Assembly: GCF_001513975.1 (NCBI RefSeq)
Contig: NZ_KQ947985.1
Coordinates: forward strand, 124,001-188,000
From: Streptomyces curacoi
Lineage (GTDB): Bacteria; Actinomycetota; Actinomycetes; Streptomycetales; Streptomycetaceae
Length of the DNA stretch: 64,000 nucleotides
Direction: 5' to 3'
The position numbers and the translations under genes were made by a program. The notes under the pieces were generated by a model, which saw nothing but the letters and a program-made list of their open reading frames with translations, was not told where the DNA came from and did not search any database. Below, piece by piece: positions 42,565 through 51,681 of the stretch (position 1 is the first letter of the stretch; the number at the start of each line of letters is the position of its first letter).

Positions 42565-42619
42565 CCGGCCCGTGGCGGGAGGCGCGCTCTGAGCGGAGGT
42601 GCGCCCCGCCACGGGCCGG
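42565..42619. terminator. 15-bp perfect inverted repeat between the MFS and YceI genes
   Basis: CCGGCCCGTGGCGGG (42565-42579) and its exact complement (42605-42619) enclose 25 nt. It starts nine bases after the MFS stop and ends 24 bases before the YceI ATG. It may end part of the transcripts or protect mRNA ends between two genes that probably form one operon. Confidence 0.7.
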
Positions 42620-42642
42620 TCTCAATCGAGGAGCTTTGTGAG

Positions 42643-43470
42643 ATGGGACTGACCGCGAGGATCCGTACCCGGGACGGATGGGCCGTGTCGCACGCGGTCG
42701 TCACGGTGACCGACATGACCGGAGCACAGGTGCTGCGCGTGGAGGCGGACGCGGAGGGAGCCGTACGGGACGCGAATCCGCTGCCCCCGGGGGCGTACAC
42801 CGTCATCGTCACCGCCGTCGGCTACGCGCCCGCCGCCGCGAGCGCCATCGTCACCGCGAGCGGCCGGGCCGAGGTCGGCACGGTGACGCTGGCCCGGCAG
42901 GGCGGCACCGAACTGCCGCCGCCGGGGCCGTGGACCGTCGACCCGGCGCACTCCAGCGTGGCCGCCGTCGCCCAGCACCTGGGCATCTCCAGCGTGCACG
43001 GCCGGTTCACCCAGTTCTCGGGCGCCATCGAGATCGCCCCGGACGATGTCACCAAGTCCCGGGTGGAGGCGGTGATCCGGGCCGACTCGATCGACACGGG
43101 GAACGGGATGCGGGACGGGCATCTGAAGTCGCCGGACTTCCTGGACGTCGAGCGCTACCCCGAGATCGCCTACCGGTCGACGGGGATCACGGCCGCCGCG
43201 GGCTCGGACCGCTGGACCGTGCACGGAGAGCTGGGCATGCACGGCGTCGTACGGCCGGTGGACCTGGACCTGGCCTACCTCGGCACCGGCGCCGACCCGT
43301 GGGGCGGGACGCGGGCGGCGTTCCGGGCGACGACGGAACTGCACCGGGACGACTTCGCGATGAACTACAACCAGGTCGTCCAGGCGGGCATCGCGGCCAT
43401 CGGTACGACGCTCAAGGTGGAGCTGGACATCCAGGCGGTGCAGGGGGAGTCCCTGCCGCCCGGCCTCTAG
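42643..43470 (+). CDS. YceI-family protein with N-terminal carboxypeptidase-regulatory-like domain
   Basis: 275 residues. Residues 1-85 form one CarboxypepD_reg-type unit (VSHAVVTVTDMTGAQVLRVEADAEGAVRDANPLPPGAYTVIVTAVGY) of the same kind as those fused to the pump upstream. From residue about 97 the YceI lipocalin-like barrel begins (WTVDPAHSSVAAVAQHLGISSVHGRFTQFSGAIEI), with DSIDTGNGMRDGHLKSPDFLDVERYPEIAYRS, the family's core. YceI proteins bind polyisoprenoid lipids. No signal peptide. GAGGAGC lies before the ATG. Confidence 0.9.
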   Translation: MGLTARIRTRDGWAVSHAVVTVTDMTGAQVLRVEADAEGAVRDANPLPPGAYTVIVTAVGYAPAAASAIVTASGRAEVGTVTLARQGGTELPPPGPWTVDPAHSSVAAVAQHLGISSVHGRFTQFSGAIEIAPDDVTKSRVEAVIRADSIDTGNGMRDGHLKSPDFLDVERYPEIAYRSTGITAAAGSDRWTVHGELGMHGVVRPVDLDLAYLGTGADPWGGTRAAFRATTELHRDDFAMNYNQVVQAGIAAIGTTLKVELDIQAVQGESLPPGL

Positions 43471-43479
43471 GCTGAGGCC

Positions 43480-43950
43480 ATGGCACCGAACATCGCGACC
43501 AACACGCGCGTTTCGCTCGAAGAGCTGCTGGACTTCGTACGGCCCCGGCATCGCGCCATCCTGCTGACCCGGCGCGCGGACGGCAGCCCGCAGGCCTCGC
43601 CGTTGACCTGCGGGGTCGACGACTCGGGGCGGATCGTGGTCTCCACGTATCCCGAGCGGGCCAAGACGCGCAACGCCAAGCGGGATCCGCGGGTGAGTGT
43701 CCTGGTCATCAGCGATGACTGGAACGGACCCTGGGTTCAGATCGACGGGACGGCCGAGGTCGTCGACTCGCCGGAGTCCGTCGAGCCGCTGGTCGAGTAC
43801 TACCGGAACATCGCCGGGGAGCATCCGGACTGGGACGAGTACCGGGAGGCGATGGTGAAGCAGGGCAAGTCGATCATCCGGGTCACGCCGGAGCGGTGGG
43901 GGCCGGTGGCCACCGGTGGGTTCCCTGCGCGGCTGGTTCAGGGGGACTGA
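43480..43950 (+). CDS. PPOX-class F420-dependent oxidoreductase
   Basis: 156 residues of the split-barrel FMN/F420 fold: LLTRRADGSPQASPLTCGVDDSGRIVVSTYPERAKTRNAKRDPRVSVLVI is the typical cofactor-binding region of the TIGR03618 group. It starts nine bases after the YceI stop. Its 3' end overlaps the converging TetR gene by 13 bp. Substrate unknown; members reduce quinones, biliverdin-like or xenobiotic molecules. Confidence 0.85.
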   Translation: MAPNIATNTRVSLEELLDFVRPRHRAILLTRRADGSPQASPLTCGVDDSGRIVVSTYPERAKTRNAKRDPRVSVLVISDDWNGPWVQIDGTAEVVDSPESVEPLVEYYRNIAGEHPDWDEYREAMVKQGKSIIRVTPERWGPVATGGFPARLVQGD

Positions 43951-44705
43951 CTCTTCTCGACCATCGCCTCGATGCCCGCCACCAGCAGGTCCAGGGCGAA
44001 CTCGAAGTCCCGCTCCCACATCTCCTCGACCGTGTCGCCGCCGCGGGCCGCCATGAGGTCCGCCGAGCCCTGGACCATGTCGGCGGCTTCCGGGGACTGG
44101 GTCACCACGCTCATGGCGTGGTGGAAGTAGCCGTCCGGGGTCATGCCGAACACCGCGCTGCGGGCGATGAAATGGCCCTCGATCGTGCCGAAGCCGTACA
44201 CGAACTGGAAGACGGCCGAGATGGCGGCCACCAGACCGTGCGTCGGCAGCCCGGTCCTACGGATGATCCGCTGCACGACCCGGGAGAAGGCCAGGCTGTT
44301 CGGGCCGATGTTGACGTAGGTCCCGATCAGCGGCGACAGCCACGGGTGGCGGACCAGCAGCGCGCGGTATCCGCGGGCCAGCGCGCGCAGCTGGTCGCGC
44401 CAGTCCTCGCCGTTCTCCGGGTCGGGCAGGGCCAGTTCGCCGAAGGCGGCGTCGAGGGCGAGTTCGAGGAGGTCGTCCTTGGTGTCGACGTACCAGTAGA
44501 CGGACATCGCGGTCACGTTCAGCTCGGCCGCCAGCCGCCGCATGGAGAACTTGGCCAGCCCTTCGGCGTCCAGCAGCCGGACGGTCACTTCCGTGATGCG
44601 GTCCCGGTCGAGCCCGGAGGGCTGTCCCCCGCCGCGTCCGCCCCGCCGGGCCCTGTCCTCCAGCCAGACGCTGGTACGCGCCGCCCGTCCGGCTGCCCTC
44701 ACCAT
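43938..44705 (-). CDS. TetR-family regulator (TetR_C all-alpha type)
   Basis: 255 residues. After an Arg/Gly-rich N-terminus of about 35 residues, the HTH reads ITEVTVRLLDAEGLAKFSMRRLAAELNVTAMSVYWYVDTKDDLLELALD. The ligand domain (about 95-250) is of the TetR_C class that senses drugs such as tetracycline-like molecules. It lies 44 bp downstream of the MFS gene on the same strand, so pump and repressor form one operon, presumably acting on the inverted repeat at 46288-46321. Confidence 0.88.
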   Translation of the reverse strand: MVRAAGRAARTSVWLEDRARRGGRGGGQPSGLDRDRITEVTVRLLDAEGLAKFSMRRLAAELNVTAMSVYWYVDTKDDLLELALDAAFGELALPDPENGEDWRDQLRALARGYRALLVRHPWLSPLIGTYVNIGPNSLAFSRVVQRIIRRTGLPTHGLVAAISAVFQFVYGFGTIEGHFIARSAVFGMTPDGYFHHAMSVVTQSPEAADMVQGSADLMAARGGDTVEEMWERDFEFALDLLVAGIEAMVEKSQSP

Positions 44706-44749
44706 GGCGCACCTTCCTCGACTCCGTTGACTGATCAGGTTGCTAGGTC

Positions 44750-46285
44750 TCAGGCGAAGTCTGCCCTCTCCGCCCGCCGCAGCAACGCAGCGGCGACCAA
44801 CCCCCCGAGCAACACGGCCACCGCCCCCACCAACTGACTGGTCGCCAGCCCCGAAGAGAACGCGTCCAGGATCCGCTCCTTCTCGGCGGAGCCGTCCGCC
44901 GAGGACAGGGCCGCCGGCAACGAACTCGCCGCCACCGGAATCAACGCCGCGAACCGCGAGTTGAGCACCGCGCCCAGCACGGCGACCCCCAGCCCGTTCC
45001 CGAACTCGGCCAGCGTGCCGTTGATCCCGGCCCCCACCCCCGCCTTCTCCGGCGGAATCGCACTCATGATCGCGTGGGCCATGGCCGGGTTGGCGATCGC
45101 GCAGCCCACCCCGATCAGCACCAGCCCGAGCAGTGTCCCGGCATAACCGCCGGAGGCGAGCGTGGCGATGGACACCAGGCCGAGCGACATCAGCACCATG
45201 CCCGACGCGATCGACACGGGCGTCCCCAGCTTCGCCGTCCACTTCGCCGACAGCCCCGAGAAGTTCAGCACCACGACGGACAGGGCCAGCGGAGCAGTGC
45301 GCAGACCCGCCTCCAGCGGGCCGTATCCGAGCACGAACTGCAGGTGCTGCGTGAGCAGGAACAGCGCCCCGCCCATCCCGAAGACGATCAGCACGGCACC
45401 CGCGACCGCGCCCGTGAAGCGCCGGTCCCTGAAGAAGTGCATGTCGAGCATGGGGTACGGGATACGGCTCTCCCAGTACGCGAACGCGGCCAGCACCGCC
45501 ACCGCCACGGCCGCCGTGAGCAGTACCCGGCCCGACGTCCAGCCGTGCTCGGGCCCGGAGATGATGGCGTACACCAGCGAGCTCATACCGATGGTGGACA
45601 GGAGGGCCCCCAGCAGGTCGGGGCGGTCGCCGCGGGGGTTCTTCGACTCGGGCACGAGGGCCACGACCGCCACCAGGCCGAGCGCCACCACCGGCAGGTT
45701 GATCAGGAAGATCGCGCCCCACCAGAAGTGGTCGAGCATGACACCGCCGACCAGCGGACCGGTCGCGAAGCCGAGGGCGTTGACCGCGCTCCAGATGCCG
45801 ATCGCCTTGGGCTGCTCCGCCGGGGAGAAGATCTGCATCGCCACGGCGAGGGTCGTGGTCAGCAGCAGCGCGCCGCCGACTCCCATGCCGGCCCGCGCGG
45901 CGATCAACTGGCCGGTGGAGTCCGCCAGTCCGGCGACCAGCGAGCCCACGCCGAACAGGGCCAGGCCGGCCAGCAGCATCTTCTTACGGCCGTAGCGGTC
46001 GGCGGCGCTGCCCGCCGTGAGCAGCAGGCCGGACTGCACGAGCGAGTAGGCGTTGATCATCCACTGGATGTCGGAGGTGGCCGCGTCCAGCTCGCGGGTG
46101 AGCGAGGGGATGGCCACGTTCAGGACAGTGTTGTCGAGCAGCACGGTGAGCTGGGCGAGACAGATGACACCGAGGATCAGCCAGCGCTGGGGGTGGCCCT
46201 GGGCCGGGGGCGGGGCCTGAGCGGCCGGGCCCTGACCGGCCGGGCCCTCACCGGCCTGGGACTGTTCCTGGGGGGACGTCGTCAT
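44750..46285 (-). CDS. DHA2-family MFS drug exporter
   Basis: 511 residues with 14 predicted helices. LDNTVLNVAIPSLTRELDAATSDIQWMINAYSLVQSGLLLTAGSAADRYGRKKML is the standard start of EmrB/QacA pumps, with the GSAADRYGRKK loop (motif A). The cytoplasmic N-terminal tail is rich in Gln/Gly/Pro. I chose ATG at 46285, just after the operator; a GTG three codons upstream lies inside it. First gene of an operon with tetR. Confidence 0.9.
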   Translation of the reverse strand: MTTSPQEQSQAGEGPAGQGPAAQAPPPAQGHPQRWLILGVICLAQLTVLLDNTVLNVAIPSLTRELDAATSDIQWMINAYSLVQSGLLLTAGSAADRYGRKKMLLAGLALFGVGSLVAGLADSTGQLIAARAGMGVGGALLLTTTLAVAMQIFSPAEQPKAIGIWSAVNALGFATGPLVGGVMLDHFWWGAIFLINLPVVALGLVAVVALVPESKNPRGDRPDLLGALLSTIGMSSLVYAIISGPEHGWTSGRVLLTAAVAVAVLAAFAYWESRIPYPMLDMHFFRDRRFTGAVAGAVLIVFGMGGALFLLTQHLQFVLGYGPLEAGLRTAPLALSVVVLNFSGLSAKWTAKLGTPVSIASGMVLMSLGLVSIATLASGGYAGTLLGLVLIGVGCAIANPAMAHAIMSAIPPEKAGVGAGINGTLAEFGNGLGVAVLGAVLNSRFAALIPVAASSLPAALSSADGSAEKERILDAFSSGLATSQLVGAVAVLLGGLVAAALLRRAERADFA

Positions 46286-46287
46286 GC

Positions 46288-46321
46288 TGTACACCGTAGA
46301 ACAGTTCCCATACGGCGTACA
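46288..46321. promoter_or_regulatory. inverted-repeat operator for the MFS-tetR operon
   Basis: TGTACACCGTA (46288-46298) and TACGGCGTACA (46311-46321) are inverted repeats with one mismatch in 11 bp and a 12-bp spacer. The repeat abuts the MFS start codon, so bound repressor would block transcription or initiation directly. Size and form fit a TetR-family site; the natural ligand protein is the TetR at 43938-44705. Confidence 0.75.
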
Positions 46322-46376
46322 ACGCGGTTATGGGAAGGGGCGGTGGCGTGGGCCACCGCCCCTTCTCGGGAGACCG

Positions 46377-48563
46377 TCAGCTGTCGCTCTTGGGCTGCGT
46401 CAGGTCGTAGAAGGTGGTGCCGTCCACGGTCACCGACTCGAAGTTCTCCTGGACCCAGGAGCTGATCTGCGAGGAGGTGCCGCTGCTGCTGCCGCCCATG
46501 CCACCGCCGCTGCCGCTCGCGATGAAGTAGTGGATCTCGCCTTCCGCCACGTACTTCTTGAACTCGGCCGGCGTCGGGGACGGGTCGGTGCCGTTGAAGC
46601 CGCCGATCGCCATGACCGGTTCACCGGTGGAGAGCTGGTAGCTCGCGGCGTTCTGGGCGCCGATGGCCGCGGCGGCCCAGGTGTAGTCGCTCGCGTTCTT
46701 CTCCAGCAGCTCCTTGGCCTCGTCGCCGACGCTGGCGCCGTTGAGCAGACCGCCCATGCCGCCGGCGCCGCCCGTGCGGCCGCCTTCGCCGGTCTGGCCA
46801 CCGCCGGGCATGCCCCCGCCGGGGAGCGTGCCGTTGGCACCCGGGAAGCCGTTGCCGTTCTGCTGGTTCTGGCCGCCCTGCGGGTTCTGGCCCTGGGTGT
46901 TGCCGTTGCCGTTCTGCTGACCCGGCATACCGCCGCCCGGGAAGCCTCCGCCACCGGGACCGCCCCCGCCGCCCGGACCACCGCGTCCGCCCGAGACCGC
47001 CGGACCCGCGGTGACGATCGAGCCGGTGTGGCCCTCGTTCACCGTGGTGAGGGTGTACGCGGTCGGGCCGGCCAGCGCGGCGACGAGGCCCAGGCCGACG
47101 ACGCCCATGGTCAGTTGACGCCCGAGCTTGGTGACGAAGATCAGGCCGAGCGCGGCGGCGAGGCCGCCGACCAGGACCAGCCACTTCAGCCAGGGCAGGT
47201 AGTCGGAGGAGCGGTTGAACAGGACGTAGCCCCAGGCCGCGGTGGCCGTCATCGCGCCGGCCAGGGTGAGCGACGCCCAGACCTTGTCCCGCCTCTCCCA
47301 GAGCAGCGCCGCGCCCATGCCGATCAGCGGGGCGATGTAGGGGGCGAGGGCCACCGTGTAGTACTCGTGGAAGATGCCCTGCATGTAGCTGAAGACCAGC
47401 ATGGTCGTGACCAGCGCGCCGCCCCAGACGAGGAACGCTCCGCGTGTCACGGACGTACGACGGGCCTTGCGGGTGGCTACCAGGCCCGCGACCAGCAGGA
47501 TCAGTGCGGCCGGGATCAGCCAGGAGATCTGGCCGCCGATGCTGGAGCTGAACAGCCGGTCCCAGCCGGTCTCGCCCCAGTTGCCGCCGCCGTTGCCGCC
47601 ACCGCCGCCGACGCTGCCGGTCTCCTCGCCGTTGAGCCGGCCGAGGCCGTTGTAGCCGAAGGTCAGCTCCAGGAAGGAGTTGTTCTGCGAGCCGCCGATG
47701 TACGGGCGGGATGAGGCGGGCCACAGCTCGACGATCGCGACCCACCAGCCGCCGGAGACGACGATCGCGGCCAGGCCCGCGGCCAGCTGGCCGATCCGCT
47801 TCTTGACACTCACCGGGGCGCAGACGCCGTAGACGAGGGCGAGCGCCGGCAGGATCAGGAAGGCCTGGAGGGTCTTGGCGAGGAAGGCGAAGCCGATGGC
47901 CGCACCGGCCCACACCAGCCACTTCGTACGGCCGTCCTCCAGGCCCCGGATGACGAAGTAGCAGGCCACGGCCATCAGCAGGGCCAGCATCGCGTCCGGG
48001 TTGTTGAACCGGAACATCAGCGCCGCGACGGGGGTGAGCGCGAGCACCGCCCCCGCGATCAGGCCGGCCGCGGGGCTGAACCGGCGGCGGACGGCCGCGT
48101 AGACGACGGTGACCGTGCCGACGCCCATGAGGACCTCGGGGAGCAGGATCGCCCACGAGCTGAGGCCGAAGAGCCGCACCGACAGGGCCATCGGCCACAG
48201 GGCGGCCGGGGGCTTGTCGACGGTGATGGCGCCCGCCGCGTCCAGCGAGCCGAAGAAGAAGGCCTTCCAGGACTGGCTGCCGGCCTGGACGGCCGCCGAG
48301 TAGAAGGAGTTGGCGTAACCGGAGGCGCTCAGGTTGTGGAGGTAGAGGAGGAAGGTGGCGAGCAGGAGGCCGAGGAAGGCCGGGCGCACCCAGCGCGGGT
48401 CCTCGGGTCGGCCGCGCCACAGCCGCCGTGCGAAGGGCTGCTTGGGTTCACCGGAGCCGGGGGCGGGTGCGACGGGCTCCGGTGGGGGAGCCGCCGGGGG
48501 CGGGCCCCATGTGGTGGGACTCGTACCTCTGGGGTGAGTGGTCTCTTCGTAGTGGGTGGTCAT
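46377..48563 (-). CDS. GT39/ArnT-like membrane glycosyltransferase with Gly/Asn/Gln-rich insert
   Basis: 728 residues. After a Pro-rich cytoplasmic tail the protein has about 12 membrane helices; the first outer loop ANSFYSAAVQAGSQSWKAFFFGSLDAAGAITVDKPP contains the acidic and basic residues of the GT39/PMT_2 active site. Residues about 520-600 are an extracellular low-complexity stretch of Gly, Asn, Gln and Pro, followed by a C-terminal soluble domain of about 130 residues (VGDEAKELLEKNASDYTWAAAAIGAQNAASYQLSTGEPVMAIGGFNG). It would transfer sugars from a polyprenyl phosphate to an outside acceptor. Its ATG overlaps the stop of the GT2 gene, which should supply that donor. Confidence 0.85.
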   Translation of the reverse strand: MTTHYEETTHPRGTSPTTWGPPPAAPPPEPVAPAPGSGEPKQPFARRLWRGRPEDPRWVRPAFLGLLLATFLLYLHNLSASGYANSFYSAAVQAGSQSWKAFFFGSLDAAGAITVDKPPAALWPMALSVRLFGLSSWAILLPEVLMGVGTVTVVYAAVRRRFSPAAGLIAGAVLALTPVAALMFRFNNPDAMLALLMAVACYFVIRGLEDGRTKWLVWAGAAIGFAFLAKTLQAFLILPALALVYGVCAPVSVKKRIGQLAAGLAAIVVSGGWWVAIVELWPASSRPYIGGSQNNSFLELTFGYNGLGRLNGEETGSVGGGGGNGGGNWGETGWDRLFSSSIGGQISWLIPAALILLVAGLVATRKARRTSVTRGAFLVWGGALVTTMLVFSYMQGIFHEYYTVALAPYIAPLIGMGAALLWERRDKVWASLTLAGAMTATAAWGYVLFNRSSDYLPWLKWLVLVGGLAAALGLIFVTKLGRQLTMGVVGLGLVAALAGPTAYTLTTVNEGHTGSIVTAGPAVSGGRGGPGGGGGPGGGGFPGGGMPGQQNGNGNTQGQNPQGGQNQQNGNGFPGANGTLPGGGMPGGGQTGEGGRTGGAGGMGGLLNGASVGDEAKELLEKNASDYTWAAAAIGAQNAASYQLSTGEPVMAIGGFNGTDPSPTPAEFKKYVAEGEIHYFIASGSGGGMGGSSSGTSSQISSWVQENFESVTVDGTTFYDLTQPKSDS

Positions 48564-50050
48564 CGGAAGTCCCTCGGGTCGGTGTCGTGCGGGCGCACCG
48601 GCTGCAGCTGCACGGTGGCGTCCCGCCAGGTGCCGTCCGCGGCGTGCTGCGCCACGGGGCGCTGCGGCAGCGGCGGGTAGGTCTGCTGGTCGAAGGTCCG
48701 GGCCTGGTCGAAGGTCCGGGCCTGGTCGAAGGCCCGGGTCTGGTCGAAGGTCCGGGTCGAGTGCGTCGGCGAGGACGGATCGTGGGAGGCGATCACCATC
48801 GAGTCGGTGTCGCGTCGGTCCGGGAACACCCACGCCCGGAAGAGCAGGAAGCGCAGCACGGTCGCCGCGAGGTTGGCGGCGATCAGGACCGCCAGTTCGG
48901 TGGAGTGGGCGGGGTCGCTGCTGGCCGCGTTCAGGGCGGCGAGCGAGCCGCTGGTCAGGACGAGGCCGATGCCGAAGACGACCAGGCCCTGCGCCTGGTG
49001 CCGGACGGCGCCGCTACGGCCGCGCACCCCGAAGGTGAGGCGCCGGTTGGCCGCCGTGTTGGCGATCGCGGAGACCAGCAGGGCGAGCGCGTTGGCGGTC
49101 TGCGAGCCGGTGAAGACGCGGAAGCCGCTGTAGAGGAGGAGGTAGAACAGGGTGGACAGGCCGCCGACGACGCAGAAGCCGACGAGCTGGCGGGCCAGGC
49201 CCCTGGGTACGTCCTTGATCTCGCGGTCGCGCGGGTCGTCGCCGAAGGGGCGGGTGAGCCGGTCGAGTGGCAGCGAGCCGCCGGCCAGGGCCTTGCCGAC
49301 CCGCCACACGCCCTTGAGGTCGTCGGTCGCCGTCTTCACGATGTGCACCGTGGAGTTCGGGTCGTCGACCCAGTCGACCGGGACCTCGTGGATCCGCAGT
49401 CCCGCCCGCTCGGCGAGCACCAGCATCTCGGTGTCGAAGAACCAGCCGGTGTCCTCCACCAGCGGCAGCAGCACCTGGGCGACGTCCCGGCGTATCGCCT
49501 TGAAGCCGCACTGGGCGTCCGAGAAGCGGGCCTGGAGCGAGCCGCGCAGGATGAGGTTGTACGAGCGGCTGATGAACTCCCGCTTGGCGCCGCGCACCAC
49601 GCGCGAACTGCGGCTGAGCCGGGAGCCGATCGCGAGGTCCGAGTGGCCGGAGATCAGCGGCGCCACCAGGGGCAGCAGAGCGTTGAGGTCGGTGGACAGG
49701 TCCACGTCCATGTAGGCGAGGATCGGGGCGTTTGAGGCGGACCAGACGGTCCGCAGTGCCCGGCCGCGGCCCTTCTGCTCCAGCCGGAAGGACCTGACCT
49801 CCGGGATCTCCGCCGCCAGCCGCGACGCCACCTGGGGGGTGGTGTCCGTCGACGCGTTGTCCGCGATCGTGATGCGGAACGCGTACGGGAAGGTGCGCTT
49901 GAGGTGATCATGCAGTCTCAGCACACACGGCTGGAGGTCCTTCTCCTCGTTGTAGACGGGGATCACTACGTCCAGGACAGGCGTACCGGCGTCTCCGGCC
50001 GGGAGGTGCTCCCGCGCCGGCAGGGTGCCGGGAGAAGAGTCGGTTCGCAT
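48560..50050 (-). CDS. GT2 polyprenyl-phosphate glycosyltransferase with GtrA-like membrane domain
   Basis: 496 residues. The GT-A domain (about 25-260) has VVIPVYNEEKDLQPCV, ITIADNASTD and the metal-binding AYMDVDLSTD, and resembles dolichol/polyprenyl-phosphate sugar synthases. About 285-410 is a four-helix GtrA-like domain (LVGFCVVGGLSTLFYLLLYSGFRVFTG). The tail contains FDQARX repeats. It would make polyprenyl-phosphate-sugar and help flip it for the GT39 partner encoded next. The gene starts 15 bp after the kinase stop, so the sensor system and both enzymes probably share a transcript. Confidence 0.85.
   Translation of the reverse strand: MRTDSSPGTLPAREHLPAGDAGTPVLDVVIPVYNEEKDLQPCVLRLHDHLKRTFPYAFRITIADNASTDTTPQVASRLAAEIPEVRSFRLEQKGRGRALRTVWSASNAPILAYMDVDLSTDLNALLPLVAPLISGHSDLAIGSRLSRSSRVVRGAKREFISRSYNLILRGSLQARFSDAQCGFKAIRRDVAQVLLPLVEDTGWFFDTEMLVLAERAGLRIHEVPVDWVDDPNSTVHIVKTATDDLKGVWRVGKALAGGSLPLDRLTRPFGDDPRDREIKDVPRGLARQLVGFCVVGGLSTLFYLLLYSGFRVFTGSQTANALALLVSAIANTAANRRLTFGVRGRSGAVRHQAQGLVVFGIGLVLTSGSLAALNAASSDPAHSTELAVLIAANLAATVLRFLLFRAWVFPDRRDTDSMVIASHDPSSPTHSTRTFDQTRAFDQARTFDQARTFDQQTYPPLPQRPVAQHAADGTWRDATVQLQPVRPHDTDPRDFR
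48688..48759. repeat. four 18-bp tandem repeats in the GT2 gene
   Basis: The unit GGTCGAAGGTCCGGGCCT occurs at 48688, 48706, 48724 and 48742, the last two with one or two changes. On the coding strand it gives repeated Phe-Asp-Gln-Ala-Arg-Thr units in the cytoplasmic C-terminal tail. In-frame length keeps the gene intact while the copy number may vary between strains. Confidence 0.9.
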
Positions 50051-50064
50051 GGGACCGACTTTCG

Positions 50065-51681
50065 TCAGGCGCCCTGTTCCGCCCATGTGGTGACGCTGTG
50101 CTGTGCCTGTGAGTGCTGTTGCCGGCTCATTTCGGGGCTCGGCGGCGCGGGGAGCGCCGGCAGATGCACCGTGAACACGGTCCGCCCGGGCACGCTGTCG
50201 ACGGTCACGGCACCGCCGTGCGCGGTGGCCACGGCCTGCACGATCGCCAGTCCGAGGCCGGTCGAGCCGGTGGCACGGGAGCGCGCGGAGTCGCCGCGCG
50301 CGAACCGTTCGAAGACGTGCGGGAGCAGTTCCGGTGGGATGCCGGGGCCGTTGTCCTCGACGTCCACGCACAGCCAGGGGCCACGCGGTTGGACACGGGC
50401 GGTGACCGTCGTCCCGGGTGGGGTGTGGTTGCGGGCGTTGCCGAGCAGGTTGACGAGGACCTGTTGCAGCCGTGCCGCGTCCGCCGCCACGAGGGCCGGT
50501 TCGTCGGGCAGGTCGAGGCGCCAGTTGTGGTCCATGCCGGCCGCCCGGGCGTCGCTGATGGTGTCCACGACGAGCGGGACGAGGTCGGTCTGCTCGAACT
50601 GGAGGGGGCGGCCGGCGTCGAGCCGGGCGAGCAGGAGGAGATCCTCGACGAGGAGGGTCATGCGCCCGGCCTCGGACTCGATACGCCCGAGGGCGTGTTT
50701 GGTGTCCGGCCCGACCTCTTCCCTGCCGCGTCTGGTCAGTTCGGCGTACCCGCGGATGGAGGCGAGGGGGGTGCGCAGCTCATGGCTGGCGTCGGCCACG
50801 AACTGGCGTACCCGCATCTCGCTCTGCTGGCGGGAGTGCAGGGCGGCATGGACGTGGTCCAGCATGCGATTGAGCGCGGCGCCGACCTGGCCGACCTCGG
50901 TGTGCGGGTCCGTCTCGGACTCGGGGACGCGTTCGCTGAGGTTCACCTCGCCGGTGTGCAGGGGGAGTTCGGAGACACGGGTGGCGGTGGCGGCGACGCG
51001 GCGCAGGGGGCGGGTGGCCACGCCGACGATGACGGTGCCGGCGATACCGGCGGCCACCAGGGCGGCGGCGGTGACGCTGGCTTCGATGATGACGAGGGTG
51101 TTGAGCGTGCTGTCGACCTCGTCGGTGGGCAGGGCGACGTAGTAGCTGTTGCCGTTGAAGGCGGTCCGGTACTCCACCCGGTATTCACCGAGGCCGGGGA
51201 TGTCGACCGTGTGCTGCTCGCCGTCCTGGGCGACGGTGTTGAGCGCGGTGCGCGCGGCCTCGCTGAGGTCCTTGGCCTTCATGCCGCTGATGTCGGTGTT
51301 GTCGTCCGACTTCACACCGACCTTGGCGTTGGTGATGGTGCCGTTCTGGACCTGGGCGATGACCGTCCCCGCCTCCGAGCGCGGGCCCCGCTCGACGAAC
51401 GCGCTGAGGTCGAGGGTCGGGGCGCTCTTGTCGTCGTCGGCCTTGGGGTCACCGCCGGGAGGCTTGCCGAACCCGCTCGCCCGCCCGGCGACATCGCTCA
51501 GCTTGGCGCCCAGCTGCTCGTAGAGATGCGAACGCAGGGCCAGCGTCGTCACCGTACCGATCACCGCGCACACCACGGCGATCAGCACCACGGACGCGAC
51601 GACGAGCCGCGTCCGCAGGGTGCGCGGCTGCCCCACCCGCCGCTGCCGCTTCTGCGCACGCGGCCGTCGTCGCCCGCTCAT
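50065..51681 (-). CDS. sensor histidine kinase
   Basis: 538 residues. A membrane helix at about 25-48, an extracellular sensor region (50-193, many Asp/Lys), a second helix (194-222), HAMP (about 223-280), the dimerisation box with phospho-acceptor H300 (ASHELRTPL), and the ATPase core with N box NLLGNARNHTPPG, G1 DNGPGIP and G2 GSTGLGLAI. The ATG overlaps the stop of the response regulator gene (ATGA). Signal unknown; its enzymes downstream suggest cell-envelope glycosylation control. Confidence 0.93.
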   Translation of the reverse strand: MSGRRRPRAQKRQRRVGQPRTLRTRLVVASVVLIAVVCAVIGTVTTLALRSHLYEQLGAKLSDVAGRASGFGKPPGGDPKADDDKSAPTLDLSAFVERGPRSEAGTVIAQVQNGTITNAKVGVKSDDNTDISGMKAKDLSEAARTALNTVAQDGEQHTVDIPGLGEYRVEYRTAFNGNSYYVALPTDEVDSTLNTLVIIEASVTAAALVAAGIAGTVIVGVATRPLRRVAATATRVSELPLHTGEVNLSERVPESETDPHTEVGQVGAALNRMLDHVHAALHSRQQSEMRVRQFVADASHELRTPLASIRGYAELTRRGREEVGPDTKHALGRIESEAGRMTLLVEDLLLLARLDAGRPLQFEQTDLVPLVVDTISDARAAGMDHNWRLDLPDEPALVAADAARLQQVLVNLLGNARNHTPPGTTVTARVQPRGPWLCVDVEDNGPGIPPELLPHVFERFARGDSARSRATGSTGLGLAIVQAVATAHGGAVTVDSVPGRTVFTVHLPALPAPPSPEMSRQQHSQAQHSVTTWAEQGA

